Under the pieces are notes generated by a model. That model did no database searches. It was not told the DNA's origin and saw nothing but the letters and a program-made list of their open reading frames with translations. Both the position numbers and the translations under genes were made by a program. A DNA stretch of 64,000 bases from Actinopolyspora erythraea (lineage in GTDB: Bacteria; Actinomycetota; Actinomycetes; Mycobacteriales; Pseudonocardiaceae), in assembly GCF_002263515.1 (NCBI RefSeq), contig NZ_CP022752.1, positions 5,084,001 through 5,148,000 on the forward strand, given 5' to 3'. Within the stretch, counting starts at the first letter, position 1; every line of letters starts with the position of its first letter. Of the stretch, positions 37,730-46,250 are shown in pieces.

Positions 37730-40000
37730 ATGGGAGCCCTACAGCTCGTCCTGGGCCTGATCTGTCTTGCCGTGACCGCGGTCGCGGTGGTCATGGTGGT
37801 CAGGACCGTTCGACGGATGGTGCGGTCCATCCGGCTCGGACAACCGGATCCGAACCGCAAGGGGCCGTTCGGCGCCCGGTTCGCCAACATGCTCAAGGAA
37901 GTCCTCGGACACACCAGGATGCTCAAGTGGAGCCACGTGGGAGTGGCCCACTGGTTCGTCATGGTGGGCTTCGGCGGACTCAGCCTGAGCGTGCTGGTCG
38001 CCTACGGCGAAGTGTTTCACGCCCCGTTCGAGTTCCCGTGGTTGGGCTCGTTCGGCCCCTGGAACCTGCTCATCGAGATCCTGGGCGTGACCACCATCCT
38101 CGGCGGCATCTGGCTCAGCGCCATACGCCAGCTCAACCACCCGCGCCGCGCGGGCAGGGTGTCCAGGTTCGCCGGCTCCAACTTCTGGCAGGCCTACTTC
38201 GTCGAGGCCGTGGTCGTGCTCGAGGGCGTGGGCATCATGGGCCTGCGCTCGTTCAAGGTCTCCTCCGACCTGTTCCACGCGCCGGTGTGGTCGGCCCCGG
38301 TGAGCTTCGCGCTGGGCAGCGTGCTGCCCGCCAGCGCGTTCGCGGTCTCGCTGTTCGCCGCGTTCAAGATCCTCTCCGCGATGATCTGGGTCATCGTCAT
38401 CGCCTCGAACATCACCATGGGCGTGGCGTGGCACCGGTTCACCGCGTTCTTCAACATCTACTTCAAGCGCGACCCCGAGAGCACCGCGCTGGGCGCGCTG
38501 AAGCCGATGATGAGCAACGGCGAACCGATCGACTTCGAGGAGGCCGACCCGGACAAGGACGTGTTCGGCGCGGGCCAGGTGGAGGATTTCTCCTGGAAGG
38601 GCTGGCTGGACTTCACCACCTGCACCGAGTGCGGGCGTTGCCAGTCGCAGTGCCCGGCCTGGAACACCGCCAAGCCGCTGTCGCCGAAGATGCTGATCAC
38701 CAGCCTGCGCGACCACGCCCACGCCAAGGCGCCCTACCTGCTGGAGGGCGGCAAGAAGGACATGGCCGGCGACGAGGTCGGCATCACCGGCGAGGACTCG
38801 GACGAGCGCCTGGCCAAGATCGACGCACTGGCCCTGGCCGAGTCGGAGAAACCGCTGGTGGGCGGCCCCGAGGAAGCCGGGATCATCGACCCCGAGGTGC
38901 TGTGGGCCTGCACCAGCTGCGGCGCCTGCGTGGAGCAGTGCCCGGTGGACATCGAGCACGTCGACCACATCGTCGACATGCGGCGCTACCAGGTGATGAT
39001 CGAGTCGAACTTCCCCACCGAGCTGGGCGGGATGTTCAAGAACCTGGAGAACAAGGGCAACCCGTGGGGCCAGAACAACTCGGACCGGCTGGCCTGGACC
39101 AAGGACCTGGACTTCGAGGTCCCGGTGTTCGACGGTGAGCTCGACGAGGACGTCGAGTACCTGTTCTGGGTCGGCTGCGCGGGCGCGTTCGAGGACCGCG
39201 CGAAGAAGACGACGCAGGCGGTCGCCGAGCTGCTGCACATCGCCGGGGTGAACTACACGGTGCTGGGCCCGGACGAGGGCTGCACCGGTGACCCGGCACG
39301 CCGTGCGGGCAACGAGTTCCTGTTCCAGATGCTGGCGGAGCAGAACGTGGAGACGCTGAACTCGGTGTTCGAGGGGCGCGAGCCGGGCAAGCGCAAGATC
39401 GTCGCCACCTGCGCGCACTGCTTCAACAGCCTGGCCAACGAGTACGGTCAGCTGGGCGGCAACTACGAGGTGGTGCACCACACGCAGCTGCTCAACCGGC
39501 TGGTGCGGGAGAAGCGGCTGGTCCCGGTGGCCCCGGTCGCCGAGGACGTCACCTACCACGACCCCTGCTACATCGGCAGGCACAACAAGGTCTACGAACC
39601 GCCGCGTGACCTGGTTAACGCCTCGGGCGCCTCGTTCCGCGAGATGCCCCGCCACGCCGACCGCGCGATGTGCTGCGGCGCCGGCGGCGCCCGGATGTGG
39701 ATGGAGGAGCGCACCGGCAAGCGGATCAACCTCGACCGCGTGGACGAGGCACTGGGCACCGCCTCCTCCAAGGTCGCCACCGGCTGCCCGTTCTGCAAGG
39801 TCATGCTCACCGACGGGATGACCACCCGGCAGAACGAGGAGGTCGCCTCGGAGAACGTCGAGGTCCTCGACGTCGCGCAGCTGCTGCTGCAGTCGGTCAA
39901 GCGCGGCACCGACGGTGTCGGTGCGAACGGTGACGGTTCCGGCGATGACGGGGCCCCGGACTCGGGCGGTGTCGCCGCGAACGCCGAGACCAGCGGCTGA
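37730..40000 (+). CDS. Membrane-bound iron-sulfur oxidoreductase (heterodisulfide-reductase-like)
   Basis: The 756-residue protein has an N-terminal membrane part of about five helices (residues 1-245, NarI-like), two 4Fe-4S motifs (CTECGRCQSQCP near 300 and CTSCGACVEQCP near 395) and two CCG domains (VGCAGAFEDRAKK, CCGAGGARMWMEE). It is the counterpart of mycobacterial Rv0338c-like proteins and passes electrons between the membrane quinone pool and a soluble partner, perhaps in fatty-acid oxidation. The C-terminus is Gly/Asp-rich. ATG 37730 follows AGGAGG. It is monocistronic and ends in a long terminator. Confidence 0.9.
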   Translation: MGALQLVLGLICLAVTAVAVVMVVRTVRRMVRSIRLGQPDPNRKGPFGARFANMLKEVLGHTRMLKWSHVGVAHWFVMVGFGGLSLSVLVAYGEVFHAPFEFPWLGSFGPWNLLIEILGVTTILGGIWLSAIRQLNHPRRAGRVSRFAGSNFWQAYFVEAVVVLEGVGIMGLRSFKVSSDLFHAPVWSAPVSFALGSVLPASAFAVSLFAAFKILSAMIWVIVIASNITMGVAWHRFTAFFNIYFKRDPESTALGALKPMMSNGEPIDFEEADPDKDVFGAGQVEDFSWKGWLDFTTCTECGRCQSQCPAWNTAKPLSPKMLITSLRDHAHAKAPYLLEGGKKDMAGDEVGITGEDSDERLAKIDALALAESEKPLVGGPEEAGIIDPEVLWACTSCGACVEQCPVDIEHVDHIVDMRRYQVMIESNFPTELGGMFKNLENKGNPWGQNNSDRLAWTKDLDFEVPVFDGELDEDVEYLFWVGCAGAFEDRAKKTTQAVAELLHIAGVNYTVLGPDEGCTGDPARRAGNEFLFQMLAEQNVETLNSVFEGREPGKRKIVATCAHCFNSLANEYGQLGGNYEVVHHTQLLNRLVREKRLVPVAPVAEDVTYHDPCYIGRHNKVYEPPRDLVNASGASFREMPRHADRAMCCGAGGARMWMEERTGKRINLDRVDEALGTASSKVATGCPFCKVMLTDGMTTRQNEEVASENVEVLDVAQLLLQSVKRGTDGVGANGDGSGDDGAPDSGGVAANAETSG

Positions 40001-40037
40001 GAGAGCGTAGTCCCCTGCCGGGGACTCGGTTCGGCTG

Positions 40038-40073
40038 ACGGGGCCGGATTCCCATTCGGGAGTCCGGCCCCGT
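40038..40073 (+). terminator. Terminator of the iron-sulfur oxidoreductase gene
   Basis: ACGGGGCCGGA (40038-40048) pairs with TCCGGCCCCGT (40063-40073), and an inner TCCC/GGGA stem closes on ATTC, giving about 15 bp. A smaller hairpin (AGTCCCC/GGGGACT) precedes it. Confidence 0.75.
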
Positions 40074-40178
40074 TCCACGTCGGCCCCCGTTTCGGCCGAG
40101 CCCCGGTCCGCGCGCCCGTGCCGGCACGACCTCACCGTGCCCGCCCTCTGCCGGGGAGGCCACTGCCGGGCGTCGCGC

Positions 40179-40200
40179 GTTCCGCGGGAAATCGACGCCA
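40179..40200 (+). repeat. Interspersed repeat, first of two adjacent copies
   Basis: TTCCGCGGGAAATCGACGCC keeps the right side of the consensus exactly; the loop has become part of a TTCCGCGGGAA stem. Confidence 0.6.
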
Positions 40201-40236
40201 CCCGCCCCAGCGCCGCGCCACTCCACCGGCGCGGCG

Positions 40237-40257
40237 ACTTCGCGAGGGATCGACGGA
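40237..40257 (+). repeat. Interspersed repeat, second of two adjacent copies
   Basis: GACTTCGCGAGGGATCGACGG. It is 36 bp from the previous copy, in the leader of the NmrA-type gene. Confidence 0.55.
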
Positions 40258-40356
40258 GGTCACGACGAATCCGGCCGGCGAAAACCGCCCCGTGTCGGTC
40301 CTGCCGGGCATACTCCGCCGTGAAACCCACCGTCCAGCAGGCACGGAGGTGGTCCC

Positions 40357-41226
40357 ATGACCACTGTCGTAACCACTCCCACGGGAAAGATCGGCTCCCG
40401 GGTCGTGCGCGTACTCGTCCAGGCGGGGATCAGACCGCGAGTGCTGCTGCGCGAACCGAACAACCTCGACGGGGCGACCCGCGAACTGGTCGATGTCCAC
40501 CGTTGTGATCAGGGGGACGCCGAAGCGGTGGTTCGAGCGACGCGGGGAGCCGAACGCCTGCTCTGGATCAATCCGCCGGACTCGGACGACGATCCGGTCG
40601 CGGGCCATGCGCGCATGGGGGCCAACGCCGCCCGAGTCGTCACCGAGAACGGTATCGGCAGAACGGTGTTCGTCAGCAGCATCGGTGCCGAGAAGGGCTC
40701 CGGTGTAGGAGAGATCGACGGACTCGCCCGCACGGAACGACTGCTGAACGAAACCGGTGCGAGTGTCTCGCACCTGCGGTGCGGTTACTTCTTCACCAAC
40801 CTGCTCGCCCAAGCGGAGGAGATCCGGGCCGGAGTGCTGCGAACACCGTGGCCGCTCGACTTCCCGATGGCGTGGGTCGATCCGAGGGACATCGGCGAGG
40901 TCGCGGCCGCCAGGCTGCTGTCGGACGACTGGTCCGGACAGCGGGTGCGGGCCGTGCACGGCCCTGAGGACCTGACCTTCTCACGCGTGGCCGGGGTACT
41001 GGGAGAGGTACTGGGGCACACCGTAGTTCCCGAACGAATCTCCGACGACCGGCTCCGCGCCTCGCTGTCGGCGGCGGGACTGTCCGACCGGCGGATCGAG
41101 GGAATCGTCGGCATGTCGGCGGGGATGCGCGAGAACTTCACACCCGAGCAGAAACGCGACCTCGTCACCACGACGCCGACCACGCTCGGAGCCTGGGCTT
41201 TCGCGAATCTCCGCCCGAGGCCGTAA
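40357..41226 (+). CDS. NmrA-family NAD(P)H-binding protein
   Basis: The 289-residue atypical SDR begins TTVVTTPTGKIGSRVVRVLV with the G-x-x-G-x-x-G-type loop, then VFVSSIGAEKGSGV and LRCGYFFTNLLAQAEEIRAG. It lacks the classical SDR Tyr-Lys pair, like NmrA/HSCARG proteins that sense NADP or reduce quinones. It is complete, unlike the frameshifted relative at 9952-10747. It stands alone, with interspersed repeats on both sides. Confidence 0.85.
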   Translation: MTTVVTTPTGKIGSRVVRVLVQAGIRPRVLLREPNNLDGATRELVDVHRCDQGDAEAVVRATRGAERLLWINPPDSDDDPVAGHARMGANAARVVTENGIGRTVFVSSIGAEKGSGVGEIDGLARTERLLNETGASVSHLRCGYFFTNLLAQAEEIRAGVLRTPWPLDFPMAWVDPRDIGEVAAARLLSDDWSGQRVRAVHGPEDLTFSRVAGVLGEVLGHTVVPERISDDRLRASLSAAGLSDRRIEGIVGMSAGMRENFTPEQKRDLVTTTPTTLGAWAFANLRPRP

Positions 41227-41302
41227 TCCCCGCGGCGTTCCGGTCCAGCAGCCGGGTTCCCGTCGCCGAGGACGACCTTCCGGGTTCGCCTGGCTTCGCG
41301 CA

Positions 41303-41323
41303 CGTTTCGCGGGAAGTCGACGG
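41303..41323 (+). repeat. Interspersed repeat between convergent genes
   Basis: CGTTTCGCGGGAAGTCGACGG lies in the 100-bp convergent gap after the NmrA-type gene and could serve both transcripts. Confidence 0.55.
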
Positions 41324-41328
41324 CTCGG

Positions 41329-42192
41329 TCACTCCGGAACGGCGGTGAGCACCAGCGGGGTGGTCACGTCGTGACGAGCACCGAGATCGGCCAGGAAACC
41401 GCCGAGCCATCCCAGGGCGTCCAGTGACCACTCGGCCAGGGTGCCGTGGAAGGTCGTCCGGTGCAGCGGCGGCCCGTTCCAGAGGTGGTCTCCGAACGGC
41501 GGTCGCACCGCCAGCGGGTCGTGCCCGGCCGGGGAGTGCGATCGGCACGTGAACACCCGCTGGTCCAGCCGGTTGATCCGCTCCCGGAGCCGGGGGGCCG
41601 TCTCGGGGAGGGAAGGGTCCTGACCGCTGTCCAGCGTGACCCGCACCGGGAGCCCGGCCCGGCGGGAACCGTAGGCGAACCAGTCGGCGGTGAACAACGA
41701 GGGCGGCATCCGGGAAGCGGCGGGGTCGAGGCAGTGGACGGGCAGCAGAAGCTGCACCGCGCGCAGCCGCAGGGTGCCGAGCCGTGCCACCGCGTCACCG
41801 GCGCAGCGCAGGAAGGGCTGCGCCGGTATCGGGCGTTCACCCGATGGTGGTCGCATCCCCGTCTGGAACCACGCGACCAGCGGCACCTCGGCGTCGGCCA
41901 GCGGGTGCTCCTCCCCGGCGTCGTTCATGCTCCACAGGCCCGGCGCACCGACCTGTCTCACATCCGCGAGCTGCCCGTCGGCGGTCCGCCGGGCACTCGT
42001 GCCGATGTCGTGGAGCCAGCCCATGGCGTGCGACCTGGCGTGGAACAGGGCGTAGAGGTCCTGCTCCGCGTCCGGGTCCCGCCACGGATGCGGCTCCAGC
42101 TCGCCGTACAGTGCGGCGAACACGGTGCCCTCGGGGCCGGGGGAGCCCGGTGCCACACCGGGACGGGGCTCTTCTTCACCGCTGCTGGTCAA
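41329..42192 (-). CDS. Hypothetical protein (287 residues)
   Basis: The protein is soluble, with no signal or membrane helix. Recognisable stretches are LFHARSHAMGWLHDIGTSAR near residue 50, RLGTLRLRAVQLLLPVHCLD near 140 and TTFHGTLAEWSLDALGWLGG near 250, with balanced composition and clear frame bias, so it is a real gene. I do not recognise the family. A 78-residue frame ends 9 bp upstream on the same strand and might be its operon partner. Confidence 0.65.
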   Translation of the reverse strand: MTSSGEEEPRPGVAPGSPGPEGTVFAALYGELEPHPWRDPDAEQDLYALFHARSHAMGWLHDIGTSARRTADGQLADVRQVGAPGLWSMNDAGEEHPLADAEVPLVAWFQTGMRPPSGERPIPAQPFLRCAGDAVARLGTLRLRAVQLLLPVHCLDPAASRMPPSLFTADWFAYGSRRAGLPVRVTLDSGQDPSLPETAPRLRERINRLDQRVFTCRSHSPAGHDPLAVRPPFGDHLWNGPPLHRTTFHGTLAEWSLDALGWLGGFLADLGARHDVTTPLVLTAVPE

Positions 42193-42201
42193 TCGACCCC
42201 C

Positions 42202-42438
42202 TCAGCCGAAGACCCGGCAGTTCACGTCGGCCCCCCTCGTGGACACCCCGGGATTGTCGGCCTCCCAGTTCACGTCGACGTCAACGTGGGCACGCCACGA
42301 GGTCCTCTCGAAGGAGTCGCAGCTCTCGCGGACGAGGCCAGCGCCGTGCTCCACAGCCGGAGGAGCGTGGACACAGTGGACGCGCTGTTCAGGGGCGAAC
42401 GATGTTCGTGGTGCACGATCGGTCCTTCCGAAATACAT
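42202..42438 (-). CDS. Small hypothetical frame or gene tail
   Basis: The 78-residue frame has a plausible C-terminal half (HVDVDVNWEADNPGVSTRGA, then DVNCRVFG) but a less convincing N-terminal half. It may be the tail of a decayed gene whose start has been lost. It ends 9 bp before the hypothetical gene. Confidence 0.3.
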   Translation of the reverse strand: MYFGRTDRAPRTSFAPEQRVHCVHAPPAVEHGAGLVRESCDSFERTSWRAHVDVDVNWEADNPGVSTRGADVNCRVFG

Positions 42439-42810
42439 ACTGCGGGACAGGGACTGTGCACAGCGGTACCTCGCCGAGCACCGGGCAGTCCTGCCCGTGC
42501 GGGGAGAGGCTGTTCCAGCCTGCCGCGTGAAACGGCACCAGCGCTATTCACTGCTCGTGTAAAAAAGCCGCGCTTCGTGTTCGATCGACACCGGCGAGAA
42601 GCGCGGCCTCCCGGGAGAGCGACCGGCCGCGCTCGCGGGAGCCCGAGCTCGCGGCGGCCGTGCGGTAGGCCGGGGCGCTCCCGAGGAGCGGGGGCCGAGA
42701 CGCTGCTGGACGAGCTGGCGGGAAAAGCCGCGTCGCTGCCGTCCTCCCCGATGGGGTGAAAGATCGTCGCAGTACCCCACACCGTCGATCGCTCGCGGCA
42801 GGCTCGGGGT
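42439..42810. other. Gene-free stretch before the Uma2 gene
   Basis: No gene was recognised. A plus-strand frame ends in AETLLDELAGKAASLPSSPM before a stop at 42759 and could be a fragment. It contains a strong minus-strand terminator described separately. Confidence 0.5.
42561..42607 (-). terminator. Orphan intrinsic terminator (minus strand)
   Basis: GCCGCGCTTC (42567-42576) and GAAGCGCGGC (42598-42607) form a 10-bp stem with an inner GTGT/ACAC stem. Read on the minus strand it is followed by TTTTTT. No minus-strand gene was found upstream of it. Confidence 0.7.
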
Positions 42811-43449
42811 ATGAGTACCGTGGTGGCCGAAGGGGTGATACCTGTGGCCGCACCTGCCCACGACACCGGCGCGTTCGACCCACTTGTCGAACTACACGGC
42901 GTCTGGACCCCCGAACTCGCCGACCGGTACCTGCCGATTCCCGGAATGCCACCGGTGAAGTACGAGTGCCAGGACGGCCACCTGATCGTGAGCCCCTACG
43001 AAGGTTCGGCCAACATTTTCGCGGCTGACGAACTGCGTGACTGGCTGAAACCACACGCTAAATCCCTCGGTGGCGGCGCCTACACCACCCTGAACATCCG
43101 CCTGGGACCTGACAGCTGGATCCAGCCCGATTTCGCGGTGCTGCGCGAACCGGCGCGTGGACGGGTGTGGATACCCGCCACCCAAGCTCTGCTCGTGGGC
43201 GAGTGCGTCTCGCCGTCCAGCCGCGTGTCCGACCGGATCGACAAACCCGCCATGTGCGCCGAGGCGGGCATCGAGTACTTCATGCGCGTGGAGGTCTCCT
43301 ACGCCAAGAAGCACGCCGAGGTCGTACTGCTGCGGCTCGGTGACGAGGGTGTCTACGAGGTGCACGCCAAGGCGCTGGCGGGCGACACCTTCGAGACGCG
43401 GGAGCCGTTCCCGCTCCGGTTCGATCCCGCCGAACTGCTGGAGGACTGA
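42811..43449 (+). CDS. Uma2 (DUF820)-family putative endonuclease
   Basis: The 212-residue protein has the Uma2 PD-(D/E)XK-like core: KYECQDGHLIVSPYEGSANI, then TLNIRLGPDSWIQPDFAVLR (the PD motif) and LLVGECVSPSSRVSDRIDKP (the E and following Lys). Uma2 proteins are abundant in actinomycetes and cyanobacteria with unclear function. ATG 42811 lies about 30 bp after a GGGGTGAAAG stretch. It precedes a convergent DUF397/XRE pair. Confidence 0.85.
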   Translation: MSTVVAEGVIPVAAPAHDTGAFDPLVELHGVWTPELADRYLPIPGMPPVKYECQDGHLIVSPYEGSANIFAADELRDWLKPHAKSLGGGAYTTLNIRLGPDSWIQPDFAVLREPARGRVWIPATQALLVGECVSPSSRVSDRIDKPAMCAEAGIEYFMRVEVSYAKKHAEVVLLRLGDEGVYEVHAKALAGDTFETREPFPLRFDPAELLED

Positions 43450-43500
43450 GGCGGCGACCGGAAGAACCCAGCGCCGCTGCGGTTCTCAGCGCTGCGGTTC

Positions 43501-43773
43501 TCAGCGCAGGCTGGCGAGGAAGGACGCCCAGGCGCGCTGATCGAAGGCGAGCACCGCGCCGTCCGGCACCTTGGAGTCCCGCACCGCCACGGCAGGCCCC
43601 GCGAAGGCGACCTCGACGCAAGCATTGTTGCTTCCGCCGCCGCTGCGGCTGCTCTTTCGCCACGGCACCGTTGCGGGTTCCGGGAAGGCAACCTCCACAC
43701 AAGCGTCGTTGCTTCCGCCGCCGCTGCGGCTGCTCTTCCGCCACCGCACCGCGGAGAGGTCCAACGCGTACAT
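43501..43773 (-). CDS. DUF397 protein with a duplicated domain
   Basis: The protein (90 residues from ATG 43773, 99 from GTG 43800) contains the DUF397 motif twice: WRKSSRSGGGSNDACVEVAF and WRKSSRSGGGSNNACVEVAF, 26 residues apart, then the normal end VAVRDSKVPDGAVLAFDQRA. The usual protein has one. The duplication is also clear in the DNA (units of 78 bp). DUF397 genes normally pair with an upstream XRE regulator, here overlapping or adjacent, and influence development or secondary metabolism in Streptomyces. Confidence 0.88.
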   Translation of the reverse strand: MYALDLSAVRWRKSSRSGGGSNDACVEVAFPEPATVPWRKSSRSGGGSNNACVEVAFAGPAVAVRDSKVPDGAVLAFDQRAWASFLASLR

Positions 43774-43796
43774 AGCGCCCCACTTCGGCAATCGCG

Positions 43797-44633
43797 TCAC
43801 TGGAGTTCGGCAGCGGCCCGTTCGATCAGCCTCATCGACTGTTCGGCAGGCAAGGCTTGGGCGAACAGCCGCTCGAATACCACCCTAGCCTGCTGGACCT
43901 CCCCGGCCTTCTCCACGTGGACCGACCCCACGGGGTGGGAGACGAACAGTACGTCGTTGTCTTCCGGCTCCGGGAACTCCAGAACAACGAACGCTCCCGC
44001 CATCCCCAGATGACAACCGGTTGCCTTGGGCAGTATCCGCAGTTCCACCCGGTCCAGCTGAACCACTTCGAGCAGATGGCGAAGTTGATCCCGCATCACC
44101 TGTGGGCCGCCGATCGGGCGTTCCAACGCGGCCTGGTCCACCAGCGCCGTCAGCTCCAGCGGCTGCTCGGGATCGGCCAGTCTGCGTTGCCGAATCGTCC
44201 GAACCGATACGTCGTTTTCCACGTTTCGTTCGGGACGCATCCCACTGTCAGCGACAAAGATCGCCCGCATGTACTCCTCGGTCTGCAGCAGTCCGGGGAT
44301 GTACATCAACGAGAGCTCCTGGACAGCACACGCCTCGGTCTCCAGGTCCACGTAGCCGCGATCCGCCACGCCGTAGGCCCGCCACCAGCCGCGTTCCCTG
44401 GCGGCTCTGGCCAGGTCCAGCAATTCGGGGTCCCGGATGTCGTAGAGGTCCACCATGGATCTGGCCTCGTGCACCGAGGTGATCACATCGCCGTTCTCCT
44501 TGCGGCTCAGCGCGCTGGTGGACATGTCCAGCTCGCAGGCGGCGTGCTCCTGGGTCAGCCCGGCCCGCTCCCGCAGATACCGGATCCTGCGTGCGAGCCT
44601 GCGGCGCCGAAACGTGGGGCTGGTGCGAACCAC
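43797..44633 (-). CDS. XRE-family regulator with DUF5753 domain
   Basis: The 278-residue protein has an N-terminal helix-turn-helix (LARRIRYLRERAGLTQEHAA, ELDMSTSALSRKENGD) and a C-terminal DUF5753 sensor-like domain (LSLMYIPGLLQTEEYMRAIF, LRHLLEVVQLDRVELRILPK). GTG 44633 follows GGGGAGG at a good distance. Such regulators pair with DUF397 proteins (WhiJ-like systems). A perfect inverted repeat 48 nt upstream is a candidate operator and would also control the divergent small gene. Confidence 0.9.
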   Translation of the reverse strand: MVRTSPTFRRRRLARRIRYLRERAGLTQEHAACELDMSTSALSRKENGDVITSVHEARSMVDLYDIRDPELLDLARAARERGWWRAYGVADRGYVDLETEACAVQELSLMYIPGLLQTEEYMRAIFVADSGMRPERNVENDVSVRTIRQRRLADPEQPLELTALVDQAALERPIGGPQVMRDQLRHLLEVVQLDRVELRILPKATGCHLGMAGAFVVLEFPEPEDNDVLFVSHPVGSVHVEKAGEVQQARVVFERLFAQALPAEQSMRLIERAAAELQ

Positions 44634-44680
44634 CGCAAAAGACCTCCCCGACAACGGTCGTGACCCACACCATGATCCCA

Positions 44681-44707
44681 GCGGGAATCCGTGATCGGGA
44701 TTCCCGC
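44681..44707. promoter_or_regulatory. Perfect inverted repeat between the XRE gene and the small gene
   Basis: GCGGGAATCC-N7-GGATTCCCGC has 10-bp arms with no mismatch. It lies between the divergent starts, and related GTGATCGGGAT/GTGATCCCGAT half-sites extend to about 44725. It is probably bound by the XRE protein. Confidence 0.6.
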
Positions 44708-44795
44708 ATCCGGTGATCCCGATACACGGCCTCCCGGTGGGCGATTCCCGTTCGGACAGTGCTCGGTGAAACGGCTACCTTTCGAGGAGGTTCAC

Positions 44796-45005
44796 GTGGT
44801 CCCGAACGTTTTCGGCCTGGCCCGGCGGGACAACACCGGCATGCCCGACCCGGATTCGGTGCTGTTGTGGGGAATGGAAACCGCCGAGGGCGCGATCCTG
44901 TACTGGCAGGAGGGTGGTCGCAGCCAGTTCGCGGTGTTCGAGAACGCCGATCGCGCGGCCGAACGGTTCGGCCCGCTGTTCGACCTGGTGCTCTACCGGC
45001 CTTGA
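44796..45005 (+). CDS. Small hypothetical protein next to the XRE/DUF397 pair
   Basis: GTG 44796 follows GAGGAGG, giving 69 residues: VPNVFGLARRDNTGMPDPDS, then LLWGMETAEGAILYWQEGGR and SQFAVFENADRAAERFGPLF. It is soluble and slightly acidic. The frame is open further upstream but the ribosome-binding site decides the start. It is divergent from the XRE gene and probably belongs to the same regulatory unit. No known family is recognised. Confidence 0.7.
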   Translation: MVPNVFGLARRDNTGMPDPDSVLLWGMETAEGAILYWQEGGRSQFAVFENADRAAERFGPLFDLVLYRP

Positions 45006-45024
45006 CGTCCACCCCACCGCCCGG

Positions 45025-45048
45025 CGATCTCGCGAGAAATCGACGCCC
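45025..45048 (+). repeat. Interspersed repeat, best-preserved copy
   Basis: CGATCTCGCGAGAAATCGAC, continuing GCCC. It lies in the convergent gap after the small XRE-linked gene. Confidence 0.65.
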
Positions 45049-45077
45049 GGGCCGCACGACGTCGTCGGCGACCGAGC

Positions 45078-45938
45078 TCAGGCGTCCCGGTCCACCGCCG
45101 CCGTGTGCCGCAGGATCGCCTCGGCCAGCGGTTCGATCACCGCGCCGCTGAGCGCATGCCCCATGCCGGGAACCACTACCCGGTGACTTCCGGCGATCAC
45201 CGTCTCCAGGTGCTCGGCGTGCGGTGGTGGGTTGACCGGGTCCGCCGGAGCCTCCACGACCAGGGTGGGGGTCGTGACCGACGCCAACTCGGCCGCACGG
45301 TCGAGGCCTCCGACGTCGGCCCGGGCGTGTGCGGTGTCGGCGACGTGGGTTCCGGCGTGCTCGGCCAGGCGCTGCTCCAGGGCCCGGAACTCCTCGGGTT
45401 CGAACGGCAGGACGCCGCCGTTGAGCATCCGCCAGTGCTCGACGCGCCAGGCGAGCTCCTCGGCCGGTTCGCGTTCCTCGCCCATTCGTTCCCACAGACT
45501 CAGGATTCGGGGGTCGGGGCCGGGCAGCTCGCCGGATTCGGACGCTACTCCGCCGAGCGCGGAGGTCGCGAAGACGGTCGCGCTGCGCAGCCGCTCCGGG
45601 TGGTCTAGCAGCAACAACTGGACCAGGACGCCGCCCAGCGACATGCCCACCACGTGTGCGCTGTCGATATCGAGAGCGTCGAGCACCGCCACCGCGTCCT
45701 CCGCCAGATCCGTGATCGCGTACGGAGCGACGTCGAAGGCCCGCGACGACCGGCCGGTGTCCCGGTGGTCGTAGCGGATCACCCGGTGCCGGGTCGCCAG
45801 ACGTTCCAGCAGCGGGTCGGGCCAGGCCACCCCGCTGTAGTTGGCCCCCATGATCAACAGCAGTGGTGGGACGTCCTGCTCGCCCCGCTCCTCCGCCCAG
45901 AGCTCGTAGTCCGGGCCGACCGTCACCGTGTGCCGCAC
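45078..45938 (-). CDS. Alpha/beta hydrolase
   Basis: The 286-residue protein has the nucleophile elbow GMSLGG (Ser near 100), the oxyanion region LLLIMGANYSG, IRYDHRDTGRS and a late His in VPGMGHALSGA. It resembles esterases of the haloperoxidase/proline-iminopeptidase type. GTG 45938 fits the family start (VRHTVTVGPDYELWAEERG); the ribosome-binding site is weak. Its substrate is unknown, and it stands alone. Confidence 0.85.
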   Translation of the reverse strand: MRHTVTVGPDYELWAEERGEQDVPPLLLIMGANYSGVAWPDPLLERLATRHRVIRYDHRDTGRSSRAFDVAPYAITDLAEDAVAVLDALDIDSAHVVGMSLGGVLVQLLLLDHPERLRSATVFATSALGGVASESGELPGPDPRILSLWERMGEEREPAEELAWRVEHWRMLNGGVLPFEPEEFRALEQRLAEHAGTHVADTAHARADVGGLDRAAELASVTTPTLVVEAPADPVNPPPHAEHLETVIAGSHRVVVPGMGHALSGAVIEPLAEAILRHTAAVDRDA

Positions 45939-46089
45939 GGTCGAAAACCTACGACGCCCAGTCGGGGCTGTCCACGGAATTTCCCCGCCGTGCCGGGATT
46001 CGGAACGGACCACGGCGGTGTCATTCGTGGGGCCGCGAGCGGGAACGCGCGAACGTCGAACGGGGCCACACGACTCCGTCCCGGCCTCG

Positions 46090-46115
46090 GCGATCTCGCG
46101 GGAGACCGACGCCCG
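46090..46115 (+). repeat. Interspersed repeat upstream of the sigma gene, copy 1
   Basis: GCGATCTCGCGGGAGACCGA, continuing CGCCCG. A second, weaker copy follows at 46156-46178 (CGATCCCGCGGAAATTCGCC). Both lie between divergent genes. Confidence 0.5.
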
Positions 46116-46250
46116 TACCACCCCGGCACCCAAGCCACGCCGTCACCGATCCCGGCGATCCCGCGGAAATTCGCCGCGAACCGGTAACGCCGACCGATCG
46201 CGTGACACGGACGTGGGTGCAGGCAATCGCAACGACGAGGTGGGATTGAT

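Noticed and set aside
37739..40330. Long minus-strand frame opposite the iron-sulfur oxidoreductase
   Set aside because: It mirrors the coding frame of the real gene and shows the typical His/Gly/Arg-rich shadow composition.
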